DNA of 64,000 nucleotides, taken from the NCBI GenBank assembly GCA_964645715.1, contig CAZYAO010000017.1:6708-70707 (forward strand). Direction: 5' to 3'. The DNA is from JAUMBM01 sp964645715. Lineage in GTDB: Bacteria > Bacteroidota > Bacteroidia > Chitinophagales > Saprospiraceae. Position numbers and translations under genes: made by a program. Below the pieces are notes generated by a model. That model was not told the origin of the DNA. It saw nothing but the letters and a program-made list of their open reading frames with translations, and did no database searches. This document shows, one piece after another, positions 7,778 to 18,068 of the stretch. How positions within the stretch are numbered: position 1 is the first letter of the stretch; every line of letters begins with the position of its first letter.

Positions 7778-9421
7778 ATGAAAAGCACAATTCTTAAATT
7801 CACGCTGATTGCGACGCTCGCCCTGCTGGTTGTTGAGCTGCAGGCGCAATCAACTTCCTCTTCAGATGGCAGCAGCTGGCTAATCAATGGTTTGATAGCT
7901 ACTGCAATTCTCCTTTTTTTCTACGCGGTAATCAGTGTCTCAGACAACCTACTGATTATTGAGGCGAAGAATATGGGTGTTGATACTTCAAAAGTTAACA
8001 TGGGGCTCTTCCCGAGTTGGTCTGAGTTAGTTGGTAGTGACAAACCAGACTATACCGAGGGTCGGACAGTTAAGCGACTCACTAAAGGGCATGATATCAA
8101 ACTGGGGGGTGCACCAGCACCCAAAATTGTCCCTGCAACGGGTGTCACACGCTATGCAGTGCAACCGACCAATTTCCTTGGACTTCAGCCGATTCCTAAG
8201 ATGGAAGTAGAGGTTGGGGACACGGTACGTGCGGGCGATTCCCTGTTTTTTGATAAGCAAATGCCTGAAGTAAAATTCGTGGCACCGGTAAGTGGTGAAG
8301 TCATTGCCATCAATCGAGGTGAAAAGCGCTCAATTGTGGAGGTGGTGATTCTGGCGGATCGCGAGCAACAGTATCGCAGCATGGATACACCGGATCTGGA
8401 GCGTGCGAGCAGAGCAGAACTGATGGACTTTCTTGCGGCTAGCGGTGGCTGGACACTTATCCGGCAGCGTCCTTTCAATGTGCTCGCCACACCAGGTAAG
8501 GCTCCAAGGGATATCTTTATATCTACCTTCGATACGGGGCCATTGGCTCCGGACTTGTCGCTGGTTGTTGAAGGGAATGAAGCTGCTTTTCAAAAGGGTA
8601 TAGATGTGCTGTCGTGTTTGACCGATGGCCGTGTTCACCTGGGATTGGATGCCCGACAGGAGACGGCTCCGGCTGCTGCTTTTGTCAACGCTGCCAATGC
8701 AGAGACATACTTCTTCAAGGGACCGCATCCTGCAGGCAATGTGGGCGTTCAGATTCACCATATCGCGCCGGTCTCAGGCGCTGCCCCTGTATGGACATTG
8801 GGTGTGCAGGAGGTAATCACGCTGGGAAAACTTTTCTCAGAGGGTAAATTCGATGGTTCACGTGTGGTGGCACTGACGGGCGATCAGCTGAACGAAGCGC
8901 ACTACGTGAAAACCTTTGTCGGTGCCAATGTTGGGGAGCTGGTAGCAGGAAATCTCAAGCAGTCTAAGGTTAGGATAATTAGCGGTGATGTGTTGTCCGG
9001 TCAGCAAAAATCAGTAGAAGGTTTCATGAATATGTATGACGATCAGCTGACCGTCATCGAGGAAGGGGATCACTACGAGTTATTTGGCTGGCTGCTGGCT
9101 CTTAAGCCTCGTCCGTCTGTCTCGCGTACTTATCTCAATTTCCTATTCCCCAATCGCGAATACGAAGTGAATACGAATACGCATGGGGAGAAAAGGGCAT
9201 TCGTCGTTACCAACGATTACGAGGCCGTAATGCCCATGGATATTTATACGCATCAGCTAATGAAATCCATTGTTGTCAATGATCTGGAGAAGATGGAAGG
9301 ACTCGGGATTCTGGAGCTGGTAGAGGAGGATGTAGCGCTCTGTGAATTCGCCTGCGTGTCCAAGCAGCCACTCCAGAAGATACTCCGCGAAGGACTGGAT
9401 GCGCTGCGTGAGCAGGGATAG
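7778..9421 (+). CDS. nqrA: Na+-translocating NADH:quinone reductase subunit A with extra membrane anchor
   Basis: This 547-residue protein is subunit A of the six-subunit respiratory sodium pump that oxidises NADH and reduces quinone. The NqrA domain begins near residue 96 at VKRLTKGHDIKLGG and shows the family's lipoyl-like fold region and C-terminal domain (CEFACVSKQPLQ). Before it is an unusual extension: a signal-peptide-like segment (MKSTILKFTLIATLALL, ending near LQAQ), a short polar stretch, a hydrophobic helix at about 32-55 and a linker. Typical NqrA is about 450 residues and peripheral. If the signal is cleaved, the helix would leave the NqrA domain in the cytoplasm, which is topologically consistent. 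ATG 7778 is the best start. It is first in an operon with nqrB-F. Confidence 0.92.
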   Translation: MKSTILKFTLIATLALLVVELQAQSTSSSDGSSWLINGLIATAILLFFYAVISVSDNLLIIEAKNMGVDTSKVNMGLFPSWSELVGSDKPDYTEGRTVKRLTKGHDIKLGGAPAPKIVPATGVTRYAVQPTNFLGLQPIPKMEVEVGDTVRAGDSLFFDKQMPEVKFVAPVSGEVIAINRGEKRSIVEVVILADREQQYRSMDTPDLERASRAELMDFLAASGGWTLIRQRPFNVLATPGKAPRDIFISTFDTGPLAPDLSLVVEGNEAAFQKGIDVLSCLTDGRVHLGLDARQETAPAAAFVNAANAETYFFKGPHPAGNVGVQIHHIAPVSGAAPVWTLGVQEVITLGKLFSEGKFDGSRVVALTGDQLNEAHYVKTFVGANVGELVAGNLKQSKVRIISGDVLSGQQKSVEGFMNMYDDQLTVIEEGDHYELFGWLLALKPRPSVSRTYLNFLFPNREYEVNTNTHGEKRAFVVTNDYEAVMPMDIYTHQLMKSIVVNDLEKMEGLGILELVEEDVALCEFACVSKQPLQKILREGLDALREQG

Positions 9422-9500
9422 AAAAAAGAGATAAGGGGCTACAATGTTTACCGCTTTCTCTCATTAATTTATTGATTTTTTTTGACAGCTTATTATACAC

Positions 9501-10808
9501 ATGAAGGCACTAATTGATTTTTTTCACCGGATTGAGCCGGATAAGAAAAAATCGCCGTTGCTCCATACGGCCTATGATGCGTTCTTTACTTTCGCTTTCA
9601 CGCCCAATTCTGTGACGAAGAATGGTGTGCACATACGCGATGGTATTGATTTGAAGCGTACCATGGTATACGTCGTACTCGCCATGCAGTTGTGTTATGT
9701 GCTGGGTACCTATAACATTGGTCATCAGCATTTCTCGGCGCTGGGTCTGCATACGGGATTGTTGGAGGGACTTCACCTGAAGTTGGTTTACGGACTGGTC
9801 AAGCTCCTGCCTATTTTCATCGTGACCCACATCGTGGGGTTAGGCATTGAGTTTTTCTATGCTGCCAAGAAGGGGCATGCCGTTGAGGAGGGCTTTCTGG
9901 TTTCAGGAGCGCTCATTCCGCTAATTATGCCACCGGATATCCCGCTTTGGATTCTGACACTCTCAATCATTTTTGCTGTAGTCCTGGGTAAGGAAGCTTT
10001 CGGGGGTACGGGTATGAATGTACTGAACATAGCTTTGCTGGCACGCGTATTTGTGTTTTTTGCTTATCCTACCTATATCTCAGGCGACGAGGTGTGGATA
10101 GCAGGCATAGAAAAGGCTGGCGTAGGCCAGTATGTGGGACAAGAGTACGGTGCTGTGTATGGCTTTTTCGACGGCATTTTTAACAGCTTTGGCTGGTCTA
10201 CCTTCGGGGCGGGCGGCCAGACAGTAGTCGACGGATATACGGGCGCTACGCCCCTCAGTCTGGCTGCCAAGGGTGGCTGGGATGCCGTGACAGCCGTTTA
10301 TACTGAAAGTCAAATGTGGTGGGGACTTATTCCAGGCTCCATTGGAGAAACGGGTAAGCCTTTCATTATTCTGGGGGCACTCTTCCTCGCATTTACTCGG
10401 GTGGCCGACTGGCGTGTCATGGCTTCTGCAGTTCTTGGTCTTGCTTTCGGGGGCATCCTGCTCAACGCACTGGCGCCTGAGAAGGGCGAATTGGGTATTC
10501 ATATGTTCATGGCAGTGCCGTGGTACTACCATTTCTACATGGGTAGTTTCCTGTTCGCTATGGCCTATATGGCTACAGATCCGGTGACCTCGTCAGCTAC
10601 ACCTACGGGCAAGTGGATTTATGGATTTTTAATCGGATTTATTGGTCTGATTATCAGGGTGATGAATCCTGCTTATCCGGAGGGCTGGATGTTGGCTATC
10701 TTGTTCCTGAATGTCTTTGCTCCGCTGATTGATCACTATGTTGTCGAGGCCAACATCAAACGTCGGCAGCGCAGGCTGGCGGCTGTGGTACGTCAGTCGC
10801 AGGCATAG
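9501..10808 (+). CDS. nqrB: Na+-NQR subunit B
   Basis: This 435-residue membrane subunit has about ten transmembrane helices and binds riboflavin and a covalent FMN; it takes part in sodium translocation. The FMN-attachment motif is GYTGAT, with Thr250 the expected phosphoester site. The opening region with IEPDKKKSPLLHTAYDAFFTF is typical of NqrB. It starts 79 bp after nqrA and is followed by nqrC. Confidence 0.97.
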   Translation: MKALIDFFHRIEPDKKKSPLLHTAYDAFFTFAFTPNSVTKNGVHIRDGIDLKRTMVYVVLAMQLCYVLGTYNIGHQHFSALGLHTGLLEGLHLKLVYGLVKLLPIFIVTHIVGLGIEFFYAAKKGHAVEEGFLVSGALIPLIMPPDIPLWILTLSIIFAVVLGKEAFGGTGMNVLNIALLARVFVFFAYPTYISGDEVWIAGIEKAGVGQYVGQEYGAVYGFFDGIFNSFGWSTFGAGGQTVVDGYTGATPLSLAAKGGWDAVTAVYTESQMWWGLIPGSIGETGKPFIILGALFLAFTRVADWRVMASAVLGLAFGGILLNALAPEKGELGIHMFMAVPWYYHFYMGSFLFAMAYMATDPVTSSATPTGKWIYGFLIGFIGLIIRVMNPAYPEGWMLAILFLNVFAPLIDHYVVEANIKRRQRRLAAVVRQSQA

Positions 10809-10879
10809 GCTGTGGTTGATGGGGAAGCCTAGTGTGAAACAAGAGCAATTTATTCCTTAACAGGTAAAATGTCAAAATC

Positions 10880-11626
10880 GTGAATAATACCAGATATGTG
10901 ATCGTTTTCGTACTGATCATGACTGTATTGGCAGCACTCATGCTGGCAGGTACGCTGCAGGTGACTAAAGCTAAGGCAGCAGAAAACGAGGCGATCTTTA
11001 ATAAAAGAGCTATCCTGATGGCGCTGGGCAAAAATCTCACTGCTGAAGGAAAAACTGCAGCGGATATGACGGATGCGCAGGTGCTGGACGTTTTCAATAA
11101 GCAGGTGGAACAGGTGGTTGTTGACCAGCAAGGTAAGCCTGTAGACGGGGTAATGGCAGAAAAGGTTGATCTTGCTGCCGAGCGCAAGAAACCAGAGGAT
11201 CAACGACTGCTCCCCGTGTTTATTTTTAGCAGGGACACGGAGAAGTTCTATATTTTTGCTGTTCGCGGAAATGGTTTATGGGATGAAATCTGGGGCAATA
11301 TTGCACTGGATGCAGATCTCAATACAGTTGCCGGAGCCGCTTTTGATCATAAGGCGGAGACGCCGGGTCTTGGGGCAGAAATTAAAGATAATCCGGCTTT
11401 TCCTGCACAATTTCAGGGACGCAAGCTGTACGATGATACAGGCAAATATGTGTCAGTGGTTGTTCGTAAAGGAGGGGCTGTAGATAAAAATCACGAGGTA
11501 GATGGTATCTCCGGAGCAACCATCACCTGTGACGGTGTTACCCAAATGTTGTACAAGGGGCTAATGATGTATCAACCTTTCATCGAAGGCCTTCGGAGTC
11601 AACAAAAGTTAGGTAGCCTGAATTAA
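10880..11626 (+). CDS. nqrC: Na+-NQR subunit C
   Basis: This 248-residue FMN-bearing subunit has one N-terminal membrane helix (about residues 6-25) and a periplasmic FMN-binding domain. The attachment motif SGAT is at 211-214 in DGISGATITCDGV, with Thr214 the expected flavin site. The start is GTG at 10880; the ATG ten bases upstream runs into a stop after four codons. An ApbE flavin transferase would be needed for maturation and is not in the window. It sits between nqrB and nqrD. Confidence 0.96.
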   Translation: MNNTRYVIVFVLIMTVLAALMLAGTLQVTKAKAAENEAIFNKRAILMALGKNLTAEGKTAADMTDAQVLDVFNKQVEQVVVDQQGKPVDGVMAEKVDLAAERKKPEDQRLLPVFIFSRDTEKFYIFAVRGNGLWDEIWGNIALDADLNTVAGAAFDHKAETPGLGAEIKDNPAFPAQFQGRKLYDDTGKYVSVVVRKGGAVDKNHEVDGISGATITCDGVTQMLYKGLMMYQPFIEGLRSQQKLGSLN

Positions 11627-11662
11627 TTCAGATATTTGTCCATTTTCAAATTTTGCTGCGAT

Positions 11663-12379
11663 ATGGCGGATGTAAAAACTGCAGACATAGTCAAAGAAAA
11701 AGAGCCGTTGTTCGGTAAGGAGGAGCGCAAACTTCTCTCCGACCCACTGACGGATAATAATCCAATCACGATTCAGGTGCTGGGTGTATGCTCAGCCTTG
11801 GCGGTAACCTCTTTGGTGTATCCTGCCTTGGTGATGGCCATTGCGGTTACACTGGTCACTGCTTTTTCCAACTTGTTTACCTCCATGGTGCGTCAATTTA
11901 TCCCCAAGCAAGTGAGGATGATTGTCCAGCTGGTAATCGTCGCTACGTTGGTTACTCTGGTGGAGATGGCACTTAAGTATGCCAACTATCCAATCTATAA
12001 ACAGCTTTCTGTGTACATTGGTCTTATCATTACCAATTGTATCGTGATGGGGCGTTTGGAGGCTTATGCTATGGCTAACCGTCCTTGGCGTTCGTTTCTC
12101 GATGGTATTGGTAATGGACTCGGATATGGAGCAATATTGGTTATTGTAGCTATCATCAGGGAAATTTTTGGTAAGGGAAGTTTGTTTGCTGGTAGTCCCA
12201 TCGAGATTAAGATTATTGGTGTCAATGATTCTTACCTCATCAACACGCTTACCAATAGCTGGTTTTCTTGGTACACCAACAACAACCTGATGGTGCTTCC
12301 TACGGCAGCTATGCTCATTATCGCCATTCTTATTTGGATCCAGCGTTCGCGCAATCCAAAGCTGGTGGATATCTCTTAA
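11663..12379 (+). CDS. nqrD: Na+-NQR subunit D
   Basis: This 238-residue integral membrane subunit belongs to the NqrDE/RnfAE family and has about six helices. NqrD and NqrE form an inverted pair that holds an iron-sulfur centre at the membrane middle. The TNCIVMGRLEAYA segment carries the conserved Cys. The ATG at 11663 is preferred over a TTG at 11636. A charged N-terminal extension of about 20 residues (ADVKTADIVKEKEP) precedes the conserved LLSDPLTDNNP. Confidence 0.96.
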   Translation: MADVKTADIVKEKEPLFGKEERKLLSDPLTDNNPITIQVLGVCSALAVTSLVYPALVMAIAVTLVTAFSNLFTSMVRQFIPKQVRMIVQLVIVATLVTLVEMALKYANYPIYKQLSVYIGLIITNCIVMGRLEAYAMANRPWRSFLDGIGNGLGYGAILVIVAIIREIFGKGSLFAGSPIEIKIIGVNDSYLINTLTNSWFSWYTNNNLMVLPTAAMLIIAILIWIQRSRNPKLVDIS

Positions 12380-12439
12380 TTTGAGGTGGCTCGTTGGCTG
12401 CATGTATCTTATTGAAATTACAGCTCAATTTATATTACC

Positions 12440-13051
12440 ATGGGCGAATTTATTAATATCTTCATCAAGTCGGCATTCATCGATAATCTGGTGTTGTCGT
12501 ACTTCTTGGGCATGTGTTCTTTCCTTGCTGTATCAAAGTCTGTGAAAACGGCTTTTGGTCTGGGCGTAGCAGTCATTTTTGTTCAGGGGATTACGATGCC
12601 AATCAACTGGATCATCAATGAAGCGCTGTTGAAGGAAACGGGTGCTTTTGGTATGGATCTTACCTTCTTGCGCTTCATCCTTTACATTGCCGTCATCGCT
12701 GGTACTGTGCAGCTTGTAGAGATGGTGGTCGAAAAATACTCACCCTCACTTTACGCTGCACTCGGTATATTCCTGCCGCTGATTACGGTTAACTGTGCTA
12801 TCCTCGGAGGCTCTTTGTTTATGGTCTCTCGGGAATACAATTTCAGCAACTCAGTGGCTTTCGCTATCGGTGGCGGCTTTGGCTGGTTTTTGGCAATTAT
12901 TGCTATGGCAGCTATCCGCGAAAAAATTCGTTATAGCAATGTACCTGAGGGATTGCGTGGTTTGGGTATGGCATTCTTGCTCACCGCTTTGATGGGCATA
13001 GCCTTTATGAGCCTCATGGGTATCAACCCGGCATCGTTTGCCGCTAAATAA
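12440..13051 (+). CDS. nqrE: Na+-NQR subunit E
   Basis: This 203-residue membrane subunit is homologous to NqrD and RnfA. Conserved Cys-containing segments appear at SYFLGMCSFLAVS (near residue 26) and VNCAILGG (near residue 120). It pairs with NqrD in the electron path between NqrF and NqrC. It starts 60 bp after nqrD in the same operon. Confidence 0.97.
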   Translation: MGEFINIFIKSAFIDNLVLSYFLGMCSFLAVSKSVKTAFGLGVAVIFVQGITMPINWIINEALLKETGAFGMDLTFLRFILYIAVIAGTVQLVEMVVEKYSPSLYAALGIFLPLITVNCAILGGSLFMVSREYNFSNSVAFAIGGGFGWFLAIIAMAAIREKIRYSNVPEGLRGLGMAFLLTALMGIAFMSLMGINPASFAAK

Positions 13052-13161
13052 TACCGCTGGCTCAAGCTTTCAGTAAAATCCAACGGTTTGCATTTTCAAA
13101 AGCAACATTAGTGCGGCTGGCAAGTGCATACCGACTTGAATAACGCTTAAGTATTCAGACG

Positions 13162-14466
<1,305 letters not shown>

Positions 14467-14535
14467 TGGGTAATTACCTTTTGTCTATAAGATATTTTTA
14501 ATCGTTACCGCTCAAAAATATCTCACAATAAAGAA

Positions 14536-14570
14536 AGTCTGGGTGGCATCAGCCGCCCAGACTTTTTTTA
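14536..14570 (+). terminator. Intrinsic terminator of the nqr operon
   Basis: The 12-bp arms at 14536-14547 and 14552-14563 (one G-T pair) are followed by seven T. This is a canonical rho-independent terminator. Adenines just upstream may also help end the convergent gene. Confidence 0.85.
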
Positions 14571-14585
14571 TTCTGTGTTTTACAG

Positions 14586-15020
14586 TTAGTCTACTTTTTC
14601 TGCGTCGTGCAGGATGTACATCAGCCGGTTTGGATCAGCATCGTTTAGTTCCAATCGACCCTTGATGGTGATAGCTTCTGTTGTATAGGGAATGGGGAGC
14701 CTTGCAAAAACTTCCATAACAGTTTCAGGACCTGCACCGCCGCAAAAAAAACACATATTATAAGGGAATGCGGAGAAGATAAATTCTTTTTGACCTTTGT
14801 ACCCTTCAACCGGGATAATATAACCCTTGATGGTAATCTGGCGATTGTTGAGTGCCTTGGTCTCTGCACTAAAAATAGGGACGTCAACTTTGAATCCCAA
14901 AAGCTCGTCATATTTCTTTTGGTAAGTGACTTTTGAGAGTGTCTGCCACATGGCACTCTGTGCCTGAGCAGTAAAAATTACCCCGGCTAGCAGCAGGGAT
15001 GCGAGCACCATTTTTTTCAT
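14586..15020 (-). CDS. Small exported protein, conserved in Bacteroidota (DUF3299-like)
   Basis: This 144-residue protein has a signal peptide (MKKMVLASLLLAG, cleavage near AQAQ) and a compact domain with GYIIPVEGY, PYNMCFFCGGAGPETVMEV and a beta-rich C-terminus (ITIKGRLELN). The layout resembles small OB-fold-like exported proteins such as DUF3299, and I recall close relatives across Bacteroidota annotated as hypothetical. The CFFCGG pair could bind metal or form a disulfide; this is inference. The ATG at 15020 is chosen because the signal peptide begins there; earlier in-frame ATGs at 15029 and 15062 add an unlikely leader. It is convergent with nqrF. Confidence 0.75.
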   Translation of the reverse strand: MKKMVLASLLLAGVIFTAQAQSAMWQTLSKVTYQKKYDELLGFKVDVPIFSAETKALNNRQITIKGYIIPVEGYKGQKEFIFSAFPYNMCFFCGGAGPETVMEVFARLPIPYTTEAITIKGRLELNDADPNRLMYILHDAEKVD

Positions 15021-15164
15021 GTTTACCATGTTTGTGTTTGAGCAATTGTATATTTGCGCCAATCATATATTGCAGTAAGTAATGTCAATATAACGCAAGC
15101 TGCTGTATTTCGTTGTCTGACAGCAAATAGTTTATACTAACTGTGGTATCGGGCTATTGGCCCC

Positions 15165-15220
15165 AAAAAACAAGAGCCAATTGTATTATCTGCAAAATCG
15201 CTTCTAATACAATTGGCTCT
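15165..15220 (-). terminator. Intrinsic terminator of the ccm-gdh transcript
   Basis: Perfect 16-bp arms at 15173-15188 and 15205-15220 enclose a 16-base loop. Adenines at 15165-15170 become a T tract on the minus strand. It lies just downstream of the glutamate dehydrogenase gene. Confidence 0.75.
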
Positions 15221-15266
15221 GTGCGTGTGTTCAGCCTTTCAAACAGCGGGCTAATTCAGTACGTGC

Positions 15267-16691
15267 TTATGGCCAAATACCCATGGAAGAGTAATCACTT
15301 CCAATTTTCATAATGGCACTGACAAAGGCTGCCGTACGAAGGTTGTCTACGCCCTTCTGGCGTTGAATATCCAGAATTTGATTGAAGGAAGTGATCATAG
15401 TATCCTCCAGACCACTACGCACTAAGTCAATCTCGTCGGCTCCACGCGCGAGTGCCAATCGGTCTTTCATATCAATGTGCTTGCCCGTCATTTTCTCTAC
15501 TACATCCAGCAGTCGGTCGTACTGGTTCTGGTTAAAGCGGCGATCCATCCTGCCAAAGCGCATGTGTGACAGGTTTTTGAGCCACTCAAAGTAAGAAACG
15601 GTTACACCACCTGCGTTGAGATAGACGTCGGGGATAATCATCACACCTTTGTCAATCAGTATTCTCTGCGCTTCTGCTGTCACAGGACCATTGGCGGCTT
15701 CCGCAACAATCTTGGCCTTTACCCGACCAGCGTTACCCTCGTGAATGGTATTCTCAAGTGCTGCCGGGATCAGGATATCACAGTCAAACTCGTTGCAGAT
15801 TTCGCGTTGCTCTTTAGGATAACTGGTTGCTCCCGGGTAGTTGAGGATTGAGCCTGTTTCTTTGCGGAAACGAATTAGGTCGTGGATATCGATACCATCA
15901 GCTTTGTAGATAGCACCCTCTACCTCACCAATGCCCACAATAAGTGCGTTGCCCTCATCCTGTGCGATTTTGGCAGAGAAAGACCCTACGTTACCCAAAC
16001 CCTGTACAACGATGCGCTTGCCGGCAATTCCCGTGGTCAGACCGAGACGCTTCATCTCTTCCGGTTGGTTGCAGGCCTCGCGAACACCATAGAATACACC
16101 ACGGCCGGTAGCTTCCTCCCGACCCCTGATACCGCTGAGATTGACAGGCTTGCCCGTTACGCAGCCAGCAGCATCGATGTCGTGCTCGTTGAAGGCACGG
16201 TATGTATCATATATCCAGGCCATTTCACGTGCACCCGTACCATAGTCGGGCGCCGGAACATCAATGGCCGGGCCAATAAAATTGCGCTTAACAAGCTCAT
16301 AGGTGTATCGCCGGGTAATTTGCTCAAGTTGTTCGGTCGTATAATCCCAAGGATTGATTTTTACCCCGCCCTTTGCACCACCGAAAGGCACGTCAACAAT
16401 GGCGCACTTGTAGGACATCAACGTCGCTAACGCCATCACTTCTTCCTGGTTGACGTGGTTGCTGTAGCGAATTCCTCCTTTGGTAGGGGAGCGGTGATGG
16501 CTATGCTGCACCCTGTACGCCTCGATGACCTGTACCTCATTGCCGATTTTTACCGGAAAACGCATGCGGTAAACGGAGTTACAGGCCCGAATCTGTTCGA
16601 GCAGGCCTGCAGGAAGCCCCGTGTAAGGAGCAGCTTCGTCAAAATAGTTTTGTACGCTGTCGAAAAAGACATCGCGACCTCGATTACTCAT
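15267..16691 (-). CDS. Glutamate dehydrogenase (Glu/Leu/Phe/Val dehydrogenase family)
   Basis: This 474-residue enzyme interconverts glutamate and 2-oxoglutarate plus ammonium using NAD(P). The family signature VPFGGAKGGV (101-110) contains the catalytic lysine, the substrate region has SPTKGGIRY (68-76), and a Rossmann motif GLGNVGS lies near 215. Coenzyme preference cannot be judged. The ATG at 16691 overlaps the end of ccmD by eight bases (ATGAGTAA), implying translational coupling to the cytochrome c maturation genes upstream. A canonical terminator follows. Confidence 0.95.
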   Translation of the reverse strand: MSNRGRDVFFDSVQNYFDEAAPYTGLPAGLLEQIRACNSVYRMRFPVKIGNEVQVIEAYRVQHSHHRSPTKGGIRYSNHVNQEEVMALATLMSYKCAIVDVPFGGAKGGVKINPWDYTTEQLEQITRRYTYELVKRNFIGPAIDVPAPDYGTGAREMAWIYDTYRAFNEHDIDAAGCVTGKPVNLSGIRGREEATGRGVFYGVREACNQPEEMKRLGLTTGIAGKRIVVQGLGNVGSFSAKIAQDEGNALIVGIGEVEGAIYKADGIDIHDLIRFRKETGSILNYPGATSYPKEQREICNEFDCDILIPAALENTIHEGNAGRVKAKIVAEAANGPVTAEAQRILIDKGVMIIPDVYLNAGGVTVSYFEWLKNLSHMRFGRMDRRFNQNQYDRLLDVVEKMTGKHIDMKDRLALARGADEIDLVRSGLEDTMITSFNQILDIQRQKGVDNLRTAAFVSAIMKIGSDYSSMGIWP

Positions 16692-16899
16692 GATGGCCAA
16701 TTTGGTTTTCAATATTGGTTAGCTTCCGGTCTAGATAAACCAGAAAGATTACGATACCCAGAAAGATAGCCAGAATAACGGCTACAACCACGTACAGTTT
16801 TCCCATACTGCGCATGAAGTCTACTTGCTCAGCATGAGCAAAAACAGGCTGGTGTACAATAACCAACGCTAGTAGTAGCAACAATGTTCTCAAAATCAT
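16684..16899 (-). CDS. CcmD-like small membrane protein
   Basis: This 71-residue protein has an N-terminal signal-like segment (MILRTLLLLLALVIVHQPVFA) and a second helix (about residues 35-58), ending in a charged tail KLTNIENQIGHHE. The FMRSMGKLYVVVAVI segment matches small CcmD-family proteins found beside CcmC in Bacteroidota. CcmD-type proteins help CcmABC hand heme to the chaperone CcmE. The start at 16899 is preferred; a longer frame reaches 16974 but adds unlikely sequence. It overlaps gdh by eight bases. Confidence 0.8.
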   Translation of the reverse strand: MILRTLLLLLALVIVHQPVFAHAEQVDFMRSMGKLYVVVAVILAIFLGIVIFLVYLDRKLTNIENQIGHHE

Positions 16900-16963
16900 A
16901 CGTGGTCTTTTGACGCTCCAAAAATCGCTATTTTTAAGCATAGCACAAAAGAATATTATGGTG

Positions 16964-18031
16964 TTATTCATCATCGTTTATCAACCGCTGAATTCGTAGG
17001 AGGCGGTAGTAAAGACCACCTATCCACACGCCCAGCAGTGTCCAGCCAATGACAGCTGGGTAGAACACCATCCGCATGGTGTTGTCCAGATCTTCTCCAC
17101 CCAAAGCGGGATTTCCGCCATTACCGGGGTGCAGACTGTCGGTGAGCCTGGGTAACACATAGATGAGCGGAATCATAGCTGCAAAAGCAAAAATGTTGTA
17201 TACCGCCGCAACACGAGCTTTCCGCTCCTGATCGGGGAAGGCGGCACGCAGTACAAAATAGGCGAAGTAGATTAGCAGTGATATGAGTGTCGTAAACTGT
17301 TTGATATCCCAGCTCCAGTACTGCCCCCAGGTGTGCTTGGCCCATATAGCGCCTGTCAATAATCCCAGCAAACCATATAATAAGCCCACTGTCGTCAAGG
17401 CGGCCGCTTTCTCATCCGCCTGCGGATCCGAAGCTCGCAGGTAGCGAATACTATAGGTGAGCGCTCCTATAAACAACAGCACCATGGCCAGCCAAAGCGA
17501 TACGTGGAAGTATGTGTTGCGGATGGTCTCGGCCAGAATACTGCGGAAGGGGAAGTGCATGCCGGGCGTTTCGTGCAGCTTGTCTATAGTGCTGTTTTTC
17601 CAAAGCTGTTGCCCTAGTGCAGGATTGATGCTGTCTTGTGTAATCTGTATGGCTACAGGCCTCACAAAGGCACCATCCCGCTCATTGTCGATGATGAGAC
17701 TGAGGTCCTGTACCTTGCGGTCGGTCGGCAGGCAGGCAGGAATGCTGAACAGTGCTGACACCTTAGTCTCACTCAGTACATGGATTTTGTCAGCGGCCAA
17801 TGCCTTTTCTTCATCGAACTTGAGCCATACGCGTTGACCTGCCTGCGCGGACAGAAAGTGCGTATTGTAGCCTTCTATCTGCAGCAACACCTGTTCTCCT
17901 GTACGTCCGTTGACCGGAGTTACTGCTGTGATGCCAGGTTTGAGAGGCACCAGCAGACCGGCAGTATGTGCGTACACTAGTAATATGACTGCCAGCAGTT
18001 TCCACCAGCGTTGTTTTAGTAATTTATCCAT
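16964..18031 (-). CDS. ccmC: Cytochrome c biogenesis protein CcmC/CcsA type
   Basis: This 355-residue membrane protein has the tryptophan-rich heme-handling motif WGQYWSWD preceded by a histidine. CcmC presents heme in the periplasm for attachment to CcmE. It differs from enterobacterial CcmC (about 245 residues) by an exported domain of roughly 150 residues between the first helix and the core. That domain is mostly beta-rich, with TAVTPVNGRTGEQV near its start. It lies 37 bp downstream of ccmB and 64 bp upstream of ccmD. Confidence 0.92.
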   Translation of the reverse strand: MDKLLKQRWWKLLAVILLVYAHTAGLLVPLKPGITAVTPVNGRTGEQVLLQIEGYNTHFLSAQAGQRVWLKFDEEKALAADKIHVLSETKVSALFSIPACLPTDRKVQDLSLIIDNERDGAFVRPVAIQITQDSINPALGQQLWKNSTIDKLHETPGMHFPFRSILAETIRNTYFHVSLWLAMVLLFIGALTYSIRYLRASDPQADEKAAALTTVGLLYGLLGLLTGAIWAKHTWGQYWSWDIKQFTTLISLLIYFAYFVLRAAFPDQERKARVAAVYNIFAFAAMIPLIYVLPRLTDSLHPGNGGNPALGGEDLDNTMRMVFYPAVIGWTLLGVWIGGLYYRLLRIQRLINDDE

Positions 18032-18068
18032 GTGCAGACTTCATTCGTACGTGCCTCTTACAGGGTTG

